This document shows positions 18,034-26,453 of a DNA stretch of 64,000 bases, piece by piece. Both the position numbers and the translations under genes were made by a program. Position 1 is the first letter of the stretch. Every line of letters starts with the position of its first letter. The stretch is from Dokdonella koreensis DS-123 (GTDB lineage Bacteria; Pseudomonadota; Gammaproteobacteria; Xanthomonadales; Rhodanobacteraceae), in contig NZ_CP015249.1 in NCBI RefSeq assembly GCF_001632775.1, positions 1,654,686 to 1,718,685 on the forward strand. The letters are read 5' to 3'. Below the pieces are notes generated by a model, which searched no databases, was not told where the DNA came from, and was given only the letters and a program-made list of their open reading frames with translations.

Positions 18034-19314
18034 ATGAACAAGCTCTATCCGGCCGCGATCCCGGCGCTCGGCGCCGCCGTGCTGCTGACCCTGGCGGCCA
18101 CCGCGCCGCTGGCGGCGTCCGTCCCCACCGGCGACGAGAAGGACCCGATCTTCTCCAACGGCTTCGAGGTGCCGCCGCAGGCGATCTGCGGCTGGGAAAC
18201 CGCGCTCGGCACGCCCGGCGGATCGCTCAACGGCATCGGCCGCTGGGGCAGCGATGCCTATGCCGGTGGCTCGGCCGGCTCGGCGTTCAACGGCGTCAGC
18301 AACGGCGTCGCCCGTATCGACCTGGCGGCCGGCACCACGCACGCGCTCGGCTCCACCACGCTCGACGACGGCTTCGTCACCGACTTCGTGGCGTTCGACG
18401 CCGGCACCGGCGAGAAGCTCTACGTCGTCGGCAGCCAGAACGGCATCAGCAACGGCGGCACGCCGGTGCCCAACAGCAACGTGGTGTTCTCGTGGGACGG
18501 CACCACGGCCGGCGCACTGGCCGGCGCGAGCTTCCCGGGCCTGACGTTCGGCTGGGCCGGCCGGGTCTACCAGGGGCGCCTCGCGATCGGCGGCACCACC
18601 GGCATCCCGCAGCTGCCGCTGCTGGCGTTCTGGGACGGCACGACCTGGGAGACCCACAGCACCGGCTTCGAAGGCCTGGTCGCGCCGATCATCATGACGA
18701 TGGTCGAGTACCGCGGCGACCTCTACGTCGGCGGCCGCTTCGATCGCATCCGCCTGCCGGATGGCAGCGGTGGCGAGGTCGTGGTCGAGTCGAAGAACGT
18801 CATGGGCTTCGACGGCACCGGCTTCTTCTCGGTCGGCGGCGGCGTCAAGCGCGCGACCAGCACGATCTCGCAGGTGCAGGCGCTGGCCGTGTTCCAGGAC
18901 GCGCTCTACATCGGCGGCCGCTTCGACGCATCGGCGGTCGGCAACGTGCCGATGTTCGCGGTGGCGCGCTGGGACGGCACGACGCTGTCGGCGGTCGGCC
19001 GCGGCTTCCCGATGCCGACCGAAGTGCGCGACTTCGAGGTCTACGACGACGGCACCGGGCCGGCGCTGTACGCAGTCGGCAGCTTCACCGCCGATACGCA
19101 AGGCACGCCGATCCGCCGCTTCGCCAAGCTCGTGGCCGGCGAATGGGTCGAAGTCGCCGGCGGCATCGGCGAGAATCCGAACAAGGCGCTGACGCTGCCG
19201 GACGGCCGCCTCGCCGTTGCCGGAAGCTTCACCGAGGTCGGTGGCGGCGGCGTGGCCGGTTCCGGGCCCTCGACCGGCATCGCCGCCTTGTCCTGCCAGC
19301 TCGCGCCGCGCTGA
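18034..19314 (+). CDS. Secreted propeller-like protein with N-terminal GFE tag
   Basis: The product has 426 residues. A signal peptide (IPALGAAVLLTLAATAPLAAS) is followed at once by KDPIFSNGFE, a GFE tag at the mature N-terminus instead of the C-terminus. The rest is a series of about 50-residue blade-like units with repeated [LV]Y[IV]GG-F and [RF]WDGTT motifs (LYVGGRFD, LYIGGRFD, ARWDGTT, FWDGTT), suggesting a Kelch-like beta-propeller. No catalytic motif is evident. It has its own GAGGAG ribosome site at about 18021-18026 and lies 112 bases after the FG-GAP gene and 50 bases before lpdA. The function is unknown. Confidence 0.8.
   Translation: MNKLYPAAIPALGAAVLLTLAATAPLAASVPTGDEKDPIFSNGFEVPPQAICGWETALGTPGGSLNGIGRWGSDAYAGGSAGSAFNGVSNGVARIDLAAGTTHALGSTTLDDGFVTDFVAFDAGTGEKLYVVGSQNGISNGGTPVPNSNVVFSWDGTTAGALAGASFPGLTFGWAGRVYQGRLAIGGTTGIPQLPLLAFWDGTTWETHSTGFEGLVAPIIMTMVEYRGDLYVGGRFDRIRLPDGSGGEVVVESKNVMGFDGTGFFSVGGGVKRATSTISQVQALAVFQDALYIGGRFDASAVGNVPMFAVARWDGTTLSAVGRGFPMPTEVRDFEVYDDGTGPALYAVGSFTADTQGTPIRRFAKLVAGEWVEVAGGIGENPNKALTLPDGRLAVAGSFTEVGGGGVAGSGPSTGIAALSCQLAPR
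18148..18168 (+). other. GFE tag codons (N-terminal copy)
   Basis: These bases encode IFSNGFE directly after the signal peptide. This is the only one of the four tags at an amino terminus. Confidence 0.7.
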
Positions 19315-19364
19315 CCGCGCGGCCGTCACGCTTCTTCCCATCTCAACCGACGATCCTTTCCGAC

Positions 19365-21158
19365 ATGGCCACCAGCAGCGAAATCACCGTTCCCGACATC
19401 GGCAACTACAGCGACATTCCGGTCATCGAGCTGCTGGTGCAGCCGGGCGACACGGTGAAGAAGGACCAGGGACTGGTCACGCTGGAATCGGACAAGGCCA
19501 CCATGGAAGTGCCCTCGTCGGTGGCCGGGGTCGTCAAGGAACTGCGCGTCAAGATCGGCGACACGGTCAGCGAAGGCAGCGTCGTCGCGATCGTCGAGGC
19601 CGCCGATGCCGCCGCCGGCGCGGCGCCGGCCGCGGCGAAGGCCCCCGCCGAAGCGAAGGCACCGGCCGAAGCGAAGGCCGCGGCCGCGGCCCAGCCGGCG
19701 TCGCCACCCGCGCCGACCGCGGCGCCGGCGAGCGGCCGCGAGCCCGACCTCCGCTGCCAGGTCCTGGTGCTCGGCTCGGGTCCGGGCGGCTACACCGCCG
19801 CGTTCCGCGCCGCCGATCTCGGCCAGGACACCGTGCTGGTCGAGCGCTACACCTCGCTCGGCGGCGTCTGCCTCAACGTCGGCTGCATTCCGTCCAAGGC
19901 CCTGCTGCACGCTGCGCGCGTGATCGAGGAGGCCGCGCACGCGGCCGACATCGGCCTGGACTTCGGCGCGCCGAAGATCGACCTCGACAAGCTGCGCGGC
20001 CACAAGGAGAAGACCGTCGGCCAGATGGTCAAGGGCCTGTCCGGCATGGCCAAGCAGCGCAAGGTCACGGTGGTGCAGGGCACCGGCCGCTTCGTCTCGC
20101 CGAACGAACTGGAAGTGGAGGGCGCCGATGGCAGGAAGATCGTGCGCTTCGAGAAGGCGATCATCGCCGCCGGTTCGCAGGCGGTGAAGCTGCCGGGCTT
20201 TCCCTGGGACGATCCGCGCATGATGGATTCGACCGACGCGCTGGACCTGACCGACGTGCCGAAGAAGCTGCTGGTCGTCGGCGGCGGCATCATCGGCCTG
20301 GAGATGGCCTGCGTCTACGACGCGCTCGGCAGCGAGGTGACCGTCGTCGAGCTGATGGACCAGCTGATGCCCGGCGCCGACGCCGATCTCGTCAAGCCCT
20401 TGCAGCAGCGCCTGTCCAAGCGCTACGGCGGCATCCACCTGAAGGTCAAGGTGACCGGCATCGAGGCGGGCGGGAAGGGTCTGACCGCGACCTTCGAAGG
20501 CGAGGGCGCGCCGGCGCCGCAGACCTACGACCGCATCCTGGTCGCGGTCGGGCGTTCGCCGAACGGCGGCAAGATCGACGCGGACAAGGCTGGCGTCACC
20601 GTCACCGACCGCGGCTTCATCCCGGTCGATCGGCAGATGCGCACGAACGTGCCACACATCTTCGCGATCGGCGACCTGGTCGGCCAGCCGATGCTCGCGC
20701 ACAAGGCCACGCACGAGGGCAAGGTGGCGGCCGAGGTCGCCGCCGGCCAGAAGAGCGAGTTCGTGGCACGCGTGATCCCGAGCGTGGCCTACACCGATCC
20801 GGAAATCGCCTGGGTCGGCATGACCGAAGGCGAGGCCAAGAAGGCCGGCGTCGCCTATGGCATCGGCAAGTTTCCGCACATCGCTTCCGCGCGCGCGGTC
20901 GGCATCGGCCGCACCGAGGGCTTCACGAAGCTGATCTTCGACGAAGCCACGCACCGCCTGATCGGTGCCGGCATCGTCGCGCCGAACGCCGGCGACCTGA
21001 TCGCCGAGCTCGCGCTCGCGATCGAGATGGGTGCCGAAGCGGCGGACATCGGCCTGACCGTGCATCCGCACCCGACGCTGAGCGAGTCGGTCGGCTTGGC
21101 GGCCGAGGTCTACGAAGGGACCATCACCGACCTGTACATCCCGAAAAAGCGCGGCTGA
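19365..21158 (+). CDS. lpdA: Dihydrolipoyl dehydrogenase with N-terminal lipoyl domain (E3)
   Basis: It reoxidises dihydrolipoamide with NAD in the PDH (and possibly OGDH) complex. The 597-residue product starts with a lipoyl domain (Lys44 in LESDKATMEVPSS), then an Ala/Pro/Lys linker (about 85-120) with repeated APAEAK units. The flavoprotein follows: FAD-binding VLGSGPGGYTAAFRAADLG, redox-active CLNVGC (about 168 and 173), NAD-binding VVGGGIIGLEMACVY, the FAD motif FAIGDLVGQPMLAHKA, and the dimer-interface active-site HPHPTLSE. This architecture is known from Neisseria and xanthomonads. The lipoyl domain is very like that of aceF. Confidence 0.95.
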   Translation: MATSSEITVPDIGNYSDIPVIELLVQPGDTVKKDQGLVTLESDKATMEVPSSVAGVVKELRVKIGDTVSEGSVVAIVEAADAAAGAAPAAAKAPAEAKAPAEAKAAAAAQPASPPAPTAAPASGREPDLRCQVLVLGSGPGGYTAAFRAADLGQDTVLVERYTSLGGVCLNVGCIPSKALLHAARVIEEAAHAADIGLDFGAPKIDLDKLRGHKEKTVGQMVKGLSGMAKQRKVTVVQGTGRFVSPNELEVEGADGRKIVRFEKAIIAAGSQAVKLPGFPWDDPRMMDSTDALDLTDVPKKLLVVGGGIIGLEMACVYDALGSEVTVVELMDQLMPGADADLVKPLQQRLSKRYGGIHLKVKVTGIEAGGKGLTATFEGEGAPAPQTYDRILVAVGRSPNGGKIDADKAGVTVTDRGFIPVDRQMRTNVPHIFAIGDLVGQPMLAHKATHEGKVAAEVAAGQKSEFVARVIPSVAYTDPEIAWVGMTEGEAKKAGVAYGIGKFPHIASARAVGIGRTEGFTKLIFDEATHRLIGAGIVAPNAGDLIAELALAIEMGAEAADIGLTVHPHPTLSESVGLAAEVYEGTITDLYIPKKRG

Positions 21159-21450
21159 CCTCCAGGCCGCGCGCGCCCGGTGGCGATGCCGCCGGGCGTC
21201 CGTGTCCGCGCAGCGCAAGGCTGCGCGCGTACGTTTGCGCCGGCCGAGCGAGAACACGCGCCCCCATGGGGCGCTCGATGCGCGTTTGCGCTCCGGCTGC
21301 GGCGTTCCGATGGCCTTTTTCGTCGCTTCTCGTCTGTGGACAGGACGGTTCGCGCCGTGGCCGCCCCTGCGGGTCGCGGCGGCAGCTCCCTGGCCGCCCG
21401 CCGTCGGGTCGTCCGCGGCGGCCGTTCGTGCACGAACCTGAGGAGCAACG
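21159..21450. other. Gene-free gap with two GC-rich hairpins
   Basis: The 292 bases between lpdA and the delta-60 gene contain a 7-bp stem at 21208-21226 and a perfect dyad at 21258-21274 (7-bp arms, 3-base spacer). Neither is followed by a T-run, so intrinsic termination is doubtful. No convincing small gene is present; short frames here have Arg/Ala/Pro-rich shadow composition. Confidence 0.5.
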
Positions 21451-23460
21451 ATGTCCGCATTCATTCATCGGCTGGCGCGGGTGACCCGGCTCGCCGGCCT
21501 TTTGCTGGCCGGATCGATCCTGGCCGGGCCGGCCCTGGCCCGCGACGGCGATCCCGACAGGCGGTTCGGCCAGGACGGCGTGGCCTTCCTGGCGTCGTCC
21601 AACCCCAACGACCGGCTGCGCCCCACGCAGGTCGCCGCCCAGCCCGACGGCAAGCTGCTGCTCGCCGGCTCGCGCGACCGGTTCACGCCGAGCGCGCCGT
21701 TCGATCCGCATGCGCTGGGCCTGGTGGTGCGCCTGAATCCCGATGGCAGCGCCGATGCCTCGTTCGGTAGCGATCCGGCCGATCCGGGACTGGTCGTGCT
21801 GCCGGACCTGGTGGTCGGCACGGCCATGCAGGTGGTCGAGGCGATGCAGGTCCTCGGCGACGGCTCGATCCTCGTCGCCGGCACCGCCCAGGCGTTCGGC
21901 CCGTTGACCGGCTTCGTCGTCAAGCTCGCCGCCGATGGTTCCGTCGATCGCGACTTCGGCGATGCCGGCGTCATCCGGCTGGGCGGGGCGCGGTTCAACG
22001 CGCTCGCCGTCGACAGCCGCGGGCGCATCGTCGTGGCCGGCGAGCTCGCCGGCGCAGGCGGCATCAGTCGCGCGGTGGTCGCCCGCTACACCGCAGCGGG
22101 TGCGCCCGATGCCGCCTTCGGCGACCGTGACGGGCAGGTGCTGCTCGGCCAGGACGCGCCCGCGCGCGCCGGCTTCCTGCGCGCCGTGCACGTCGGTGCG
22201 GACGACGGCCTGCTGGTGGCCGGCTCCTGGGCTGAAGAGGACTTCGCCAGCGACGCGTACTGGATCCACCGGCTGGATGCCTCCGGCGCGCCCGATCCGG
22301 GGTTCGGCGACGGCGGCCGTCGCGTCTTCCGGCTGCCGGACAGCAGCTCCACGGTCAACGGTATCGGCTATCTGGTGGAGCAGCCTTCCGGCCACATCGT
22401 GTTCGCCGGCCATCACGAAGGCGCCGACGGGGTCGGTCTGGTCGTGGGGCGCCTGCACGCCGACGGCACGACGGACGTGCGTTTCGGCGACGGCACGCTG
22501 CCCGGCTACGCGCGGGTCGCCATCGCGCCGGACGCATGGAACCGCTATCCGAGCGGCCTGGTGCGCCAGAGCGACGGCCGCCTGGTGCTGAGCGCCAGCT
22601 ACGCAACCGGCGGGCGTTCGCAGTTCATCGCACTGCGACTGACCGCCGACGGCCGGCTCGACCCGAGCTTCGCCGACGGCGGCATCGCGACGTTCGACCT
22701 CGCCGCCGCCGGCGTGTTCAGCGACGCCACGGCACTGACGCTGACCGCCGGCCAGCCGGTGGTGGCGGGGGCGGCGATGCGGTCGGCCGGTGCGCGCGCG
22801 GTCGACCTGGCCGTCGTGAAGCTCGAGAACGACGGCGTCTTCCGCGAGGTCTTCGACGAGGCGCCGGCCGCGACCTCGACGGTCGTGACGATCGGCTACG
22901 ACGAACTCGCCGAGGGCTTCCGCGGCCCGGTCTTCGTTCACGGCGGCACGACCTGGCGCGAGGTCAACGGCGTCGACGGCGCCTATCCGGACGGCGAGCC
23001 ATTCGTGGCCGGCGAGCTCGGCACCGAGGTGATCGTCGAGGATGCCCGCATGCTGTTCGACGACTTTCCGACGTACGGCTCGGCACCGAACCTGCTGACC
23101 TTCGGCACCGCCCTCGTCCCCGGCGCCAACTTCACCGTCGGCCCGCTTTCGAGCGCCCAGTTGGACCTCGACACGCCGGCGGTCGGGGCACGCCTGGACC
23201 TGGTCCACTACGAGAACGGTCCCTGGGGCGGCATCGAGGTCCGTCTGGAGGCCTACTTCCACGACAGCCTCGTCGGCAGTGCGAGCTTCACGATCGCCGG
23301 CGGCAGTCCCGGTCGCGACAACCTGGCCTTGCGGACGCTGGCGATCGAAGGCGCGACGTTCGACACGCTTCGGCTCAAGGCGACGCTCGGCGGCACCTAC
23401 GCCGCGCCGCGGATCATGCTCGACAACCTGCGGCTGACGCGCCCGGTCGCCGGGCCGTAG
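21451..23460 (+). CDS. Secreted delta-60 repeat protein with C-terminal jelly-roll-like domain
   Basis: The product has 669 residues. Signal peptide LAGLLLAGSILAGPALA. Residues about 30-450 carry at least seven delta-60 repeats, each closing on D-x-x-F-[GA] then G (PDRRFGQDG, DASFGS, DRDFGDAG, DAAFGDRDG, DPGFGDGG, DVRFGDG, DPSFADGG) and containing V-x-[AG]-G-[ST] strands. These predict a beta-propeller-like fold. After the junction GVFREVFDEAPA, a roughly 195-residue beta-rich domain (TIGYDELAEGF to MLDNLRLTRPV) looks like a carbohydrate-binding-like or PEP-CTERM-associated domain. No anchor is seen. It is probably extracellular; its role is unknown. Confidence 0.82.
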   Translation: MSAFIHRLARVTRLAGLLLAGSILAGPALARDGDPDRRFGQDGVAFLASSNPNDRLRPTQVAAQPDGKLLLAGSRDRFTPSAPFDPHALGLVVRLNPDGSADASFGSDPADPGLVVLPDLVVGTAMQVVEAMQVLGDGSILVAGTAQAFGPLTGFVVKLAADGSVDRDFGDAGVIRLGGARFNALAVDSRGRIVVAGELAGAGGISRAVVARYTAAGAPDAAFGDRDGQVLLGQDAPARAGFLRAVHVGADDGLLVAGSWAEEDFASDAYWIHRLDASGAPDPGFGDGGRRVFRLPDSSSTVNGIGYLVEQPSGHIVFAGHHEGADGVGLVVGRLHADGTTDVRFGDGTLPGYARVAIAPDAWNRYPSGLVRQSDGRLVLSASYATGGRSQFIALRLTADGRLDPSFADGGIATFDLAAAGVFSDATALTLTAGQPVVAGAAMRSAGARAVDLAVVKLENDGVFREVFDEAPAATSTVVTIGYDELAEGFRGPVFVHGGTTWREVNGVDGAYPDGEPFVAGELGTEVIVEDARMLFDDFPTYGSAPNLLTFGTALVPGANFTVGPLSSAQLDLDTPAVGARLDLVHYENGPWGGIEVRLEAYFHDSLVGSASFTIAGGSPGRDNLALRTLAIEGATFDTLRLKATLGGTYAAPRIMLDNLRLTRPVAGP

Positions 23461-23473
23461 GACGTCGCATCGC

Positions 23474-23503
23474 CGCCCGGGCACGAGCCCGGGCGCGCTT
23501 CCT
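23474..23503 (+). terminator. Possible terminator after delta-60 gene
   Basis: A perfect 9-bp GC stem (23474-23482 with 23487-23495, loop ACGA) sits 14 bases after the stop. The following tract is only weakly T-rich (CGCTTCCTCGTT), so efficiency is uncertain. Confidence 0.55.
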
Positions 23504-23715
23504 CGTTCCCGTCCCGAACGCGCGGGCGGTGCGGCCGGTTCGGGAGCGGCGGCAGCCGGGCGCGCGCCTGGCCGGTACGGCGCCACGGTCGGTCGTGGCG
23601 TCGTGTCCGCGCCGCGTCGTCCGCGGTTTCCGGCATGCAGGGCTTCGGCGACAATCGCGCGCCGGCCCGCCAGCCCCGCGCGGAACCGGTTCGCCCTCCC
23701 GACAACCGAGGCTGC

Positions 23716-25017
23716 ATGCCCGCTCTGCCCATCGCCGTCCGCGTCGCCGCCGCCGTGCTCGGCGCGTTCCTGCTGGCGGCGACGCTGCGCTGGCACCTTT
23801 CGCTGATGCTGTGGGACCACCTGGACCTGGTCCCGATCTACCAGGCCTGGCAGGCCGGCGCGCTGGCCACATCGGACTTCTGGCGCTTCCACGGCGGGCA
23901 CCTGCACACGGCCGCCTATGCGGTCCTGCTGGCCACGACCTGGCTGTCGGGCGGGCGGCCGTGGCTGGACTGCCTGGTCAGCGTGCTGCTGCTGTTCGCC
24001 TATGCCGGCGTGATCGCGCTGATCGCGCGCGACAGCGTCGCGAAGGCCCGCGGCGCGGACGTGTCCTGGCTGCTGCTCGTGCTGTTCACGTTGTACCCGG
24101 GTCACCTGGCCAACCTGCAATGGGGCTGGCAGGTGGCGGTGTTCCTGTGCCTGGCCGGCGTGGCGGTGGTGGTCCGCTGCATCACGGTGCCGGCGCCGAG
24201 CTGGGCGGGGCAGGCGCTCGCATTGCTGGCGGCGGCGGTGGCCTATCTCAGCTTCGCGACCGCGATTGCCCTGATCCCGATGGCGGTGGTGTTGCTGGCA
24301 CTGCGCGACGACCTGCCGTTGCGACGGCGCGTGTCGTTCGCGCTGCCGTGGCTCGCCGCCGGCGCAGCCGTGAGCGTGCAATATCTCGCGGCCTCGCCCG
24401 GCGGAGCGGCGGGGACGGTCTCGGTATCGGCCGCGCTGCTCTACGTGCTGAACTTCCTCGGCGGCGGCATCGCGCGTTTCGCGACCGACCTGGCCCCCGG
24501 CCTGGCGGCCGCCGGATTGGTCAGCGCGGGCTGGGCGGCGGTGCAGGCCAAGGACCGGCGCGCCAGCCTGCCGTGGCTGGGCCTGTGCCTGTTCGCGTTG
24601 GTCGCCGCGGTCCTCGCCGCCGCCGGACGGGTCGGCACCTACGGCAGCGACCAGGCCTTTTCGAGCCGCTACGTCAGTTTCTCTTCGCTGTTCTGGCTGG
24701 GCTGGGCCGGCCTGCTGGCGACGGCGCTGCCGGGCCGGCCGCTCGCGCGGCGCACGCTGGGCGCCGCCGTGATCGCGGTCGGGCTGTTCGCGATCGTCAA
24801 CGCAGTGCACCTGGCCAGGAAGGCCGCGTACCTCGCGGACGACAGCCGCCGCATCGCGCAGCGCCTGCGCACCGCTGCACCGGCGGCGGACGAAGCACTG
24901 CTGCGGGAGGTCTACTTCGACCGCGCGGACATCGCCGCCGAACGCCTGGCGGCCTTGCGGCAGCTGGGGTTCGCACCGTTCGATCGCGCGGCCGGATCAC
25001 GGGAGCCCTTGCCTTGA
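23716..25017 (+). CDS. Polytopic inner-membrane protein of unknown function
   Basis: The product has 433 residues with about ten predicted membrane helices (for example VRVAAAVLGAFLLAATL, VSVLLLFAYAGVIALIA, VAVFLCLAGVAVVVRC, ALALLAAAVAYLSFATAIALIPMAVVLLAL). A short soluble C-terminus follows (about 380-433). The early loop with WDHLDLVPIYQAW and FWRFHGGHLH, and the TYGSDQAFSSRYVSFSS segment, look like GT-C or O-antigen-polymerase-like membrane proteins, but no family signature is certain. The ATG at 23716 was chosen over one 27 codons upstream because the upstream stretch is Arg/Pro-rich. A GACAAT box lies at about 23650. Confidence 0.72.
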   Translation: MPALPIAVRVAAAVLGAFLLAATLRWHLSLMLWDHLDLVPIYQAWQAGALATSDFWRFHGGHLHTAAYAVLLATTWLSGGRPWLDCLVSVLLLFAYAGVIALIARDSVAKARGADVSWLLLVLFTLYPGHLANLQWGWQVAVFLCLAGVAVVVRCITVPAPSWAGQALALLAAAVAYLSFATAIALIPMAVVLLALRDDLPLRRRVSFALPWLAAGAAVSVQYLAASPGGAAGTVSVSAALLYVLNFLGGGIARFATDLAPGLAAAGLVSAGWAAVQAKDRRASLPWLGLCLFALVAAVLAAAGRVGTYGSDQAFSSRYVSFSSLFWLGWAGLLATALPGRPLARRTLGAAVIAVGLFAIVNAVHLARKAAYLADDSRRIAQRLRTAAPAADEALLREVYFDRADIAAERLAALRQLGFAPFDRAAGSREPLP

Positions 25018-25108
25018 GTGGTCCGGTGCGGGACGTGCCGGCCGACATCGGCAGGACATCGCGCGTTGGCAGCATTGCCGGCGATACCCCGGCCGGAGCG
25101 CGTGCCCG

Positions 25109-26359
25109 ATGAAGATTCCGATGACGGTCCTGCGATGCTGGACGATCCTGGCGCTGGCCCTGCTGGCGGCCGGCTGCGCCAGCGTCCGCGCCCCGGGGCC
25201 GGTACCGCAGGCGCCGGTGGTGCTGGTGTCGCTGGACGGCTTCAGGCCGGACTATCTCGGGCGCGGCCTGACGCCGGCGCTCGATCGCCTGGCCGCGGAG
25301 GGGGCGCATGCCGAGGCGCTGCGCCCCTCGTTCCCGACGTTGACGTTCCCGAACCATTACACGCTGGTGACCGGCTTGCGCCCGGACCGCACCGGCGTCA
25401 TCCACAACACCATGACCGACCCGGCGCTGCCGGGGCAGCGCTTCGCCACGTCCAACCGGGCTGCGGTGCAGGATGCGCGCTGGTGGGACCAGGCCGAGCC
25501 GATCTGGACGCGCGTGCAGCGCGCCGGCCGGCGCGCGGCGACGATGTTCTGGCCGGGATCGGAGGCGCCGGTGCACGGCGCGCATCCGGACGAATGGGTG
25601 CCGTTCGATCCGGCGATCACGCCCGAGGCCCGCGTGGATACCGTGCTCGGCTGGCTCGACCGGCCGGTGGCCGAGCGCCCGGCCTTCATCTCGCTGTACT
25701 TCGAGCACGTGGACAAGGCCGGCCACCACGACGGTCCGGCCTCGCCGGCGGTCGAGGCGGCGATCGGCACGGTCGATGCCGCCGTCGGGCGCCTGCTGGC
25801 CGGCCTCGCGGCGCGTGGCCTGGAGGACCGCGTCAACCTGCTGGTGGTCTCCGACCACGGCATGGCGGCCGTCGCGCCCGAGCGCGTCGTCTACCTGGAG
25901 GATTTCGTCGACGAGGCCGAGATCGAGATCGTGACCGCCGGTGTGCTGGCCGGCCTGCGGCCGCAGCCGGGCCGGGGGGACGTGGTCGAGCGCGCGCTGC
26001 TCGGCCGGCACGCGCACATGGAATGCTGGCGCAAGCGCGACCTGCCGGCACGCTTCCACTACGGCAGCCACCGGCGCATTCCTTCGCTGCTGTGCCTGGC
26101 CGACGAAGGCTGGGTGATCTCCACGCGCCGCCGCATCGCGGCGCTGGCGCATTTCTCGCTCGGCGAGCACGGCTACGATCCGGCGCTGCCGAGCATGCAG
26201 GCGATCTTCATCGCGCGCGGCCCGGCATTTCGCCGCGGTGCGGTGGTGCCGCCGTTCGACAACGTCGATGTCTATCCGTTGCTCGCCCACCTGCTCGGCC
26301 TGGTCCCGGGTCGCACCGACGGCAGCCTGGCGGCGGTGCGCGCGCTGCTGGTGCCGTAG
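25109..26359 (+). CDS. Nucleotide pyrophosphatase/phosphodiesterase lipoprotein (NPP family)
   Basis: The product has 416 residues. A lipobox ends at Cys23 (ALALLAAGC), predicting outer- or inner-membrane lipidation. The alkaline-phosphatase-superfamily core is complete: VVLVSLDGFRPDYL (first metal Asp), PTLTFPNHYTLVTG (nucleophile Thr), FEHVDKAGHHDGP (Asp/His ligands), VVSDHGM (Asp-His pair) and the late His in a HFSLGEHGYD-like segment. It closely resembles the structurally known Xanthomonas NPP, which cleaves nucleotide phosphodiesters and pyrophosphates. Substrate use here is inferred from that family. Confidence 0.92.
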   Translation: MKIPMTVLRCWTILALALLAAGCASVRAPGPVPQAPVVLVSLDGFRPDYLGRGLTPALDRLAAEGAHAEALRPSFPTLTFPNHYTLVTGLRPDRTGVIHNTMTDPALPGQRFATSNRAAVQDARWWDQAEPIWTRVQRAGRRAATMFWPGSEAPVHGAHPDEWVPFDPAITPEARVDTVLGWLDRPVAERPAFISLYFEHVDKAGHHDGPASPAVEAAIGTVDAAVGRLLAGLAARGLEDRVNLLVVSDHGMAAVAPERVVYLEDFVDEAEIEIVTAGVLAGLRPQPGRGDVVERALLGRHAHMECWRKRDLPARFHYGSHRRIPSLLCLADEGWVISTRRRIAALAHFSLGEHGYDPALPSMQAIFIARGPAFRRGAVVPPFDNVDVYPLLAHLLGLVPGRTDGSLAAVRALLVP

Positions 26360-26453
26360 GGCGCGATCCTTCCAGGTTGCCTTGCCGCGGTCGCTGCCCG
26401 TAAGGTGGGCCTGCGGCCACGGCGGGCCGCCGCAACGATCGGAACCACAGCGC

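Noticed and set aside
21202-21441. 79-codon rightward frame in the gap after lpdA
   Set aside because: Arg/Ala/Pro-rich translation, no ribosome site, overlaps GC hairpins; no support as a gene.
21124-24810. Leftward open frame of 1228 codons
   Set aside because: It spans an intergenic region and two sense genes with signal peptide and membrane helices. The translation is Arg/Gln/Asp-rich without domains, a GC-driven shadow.
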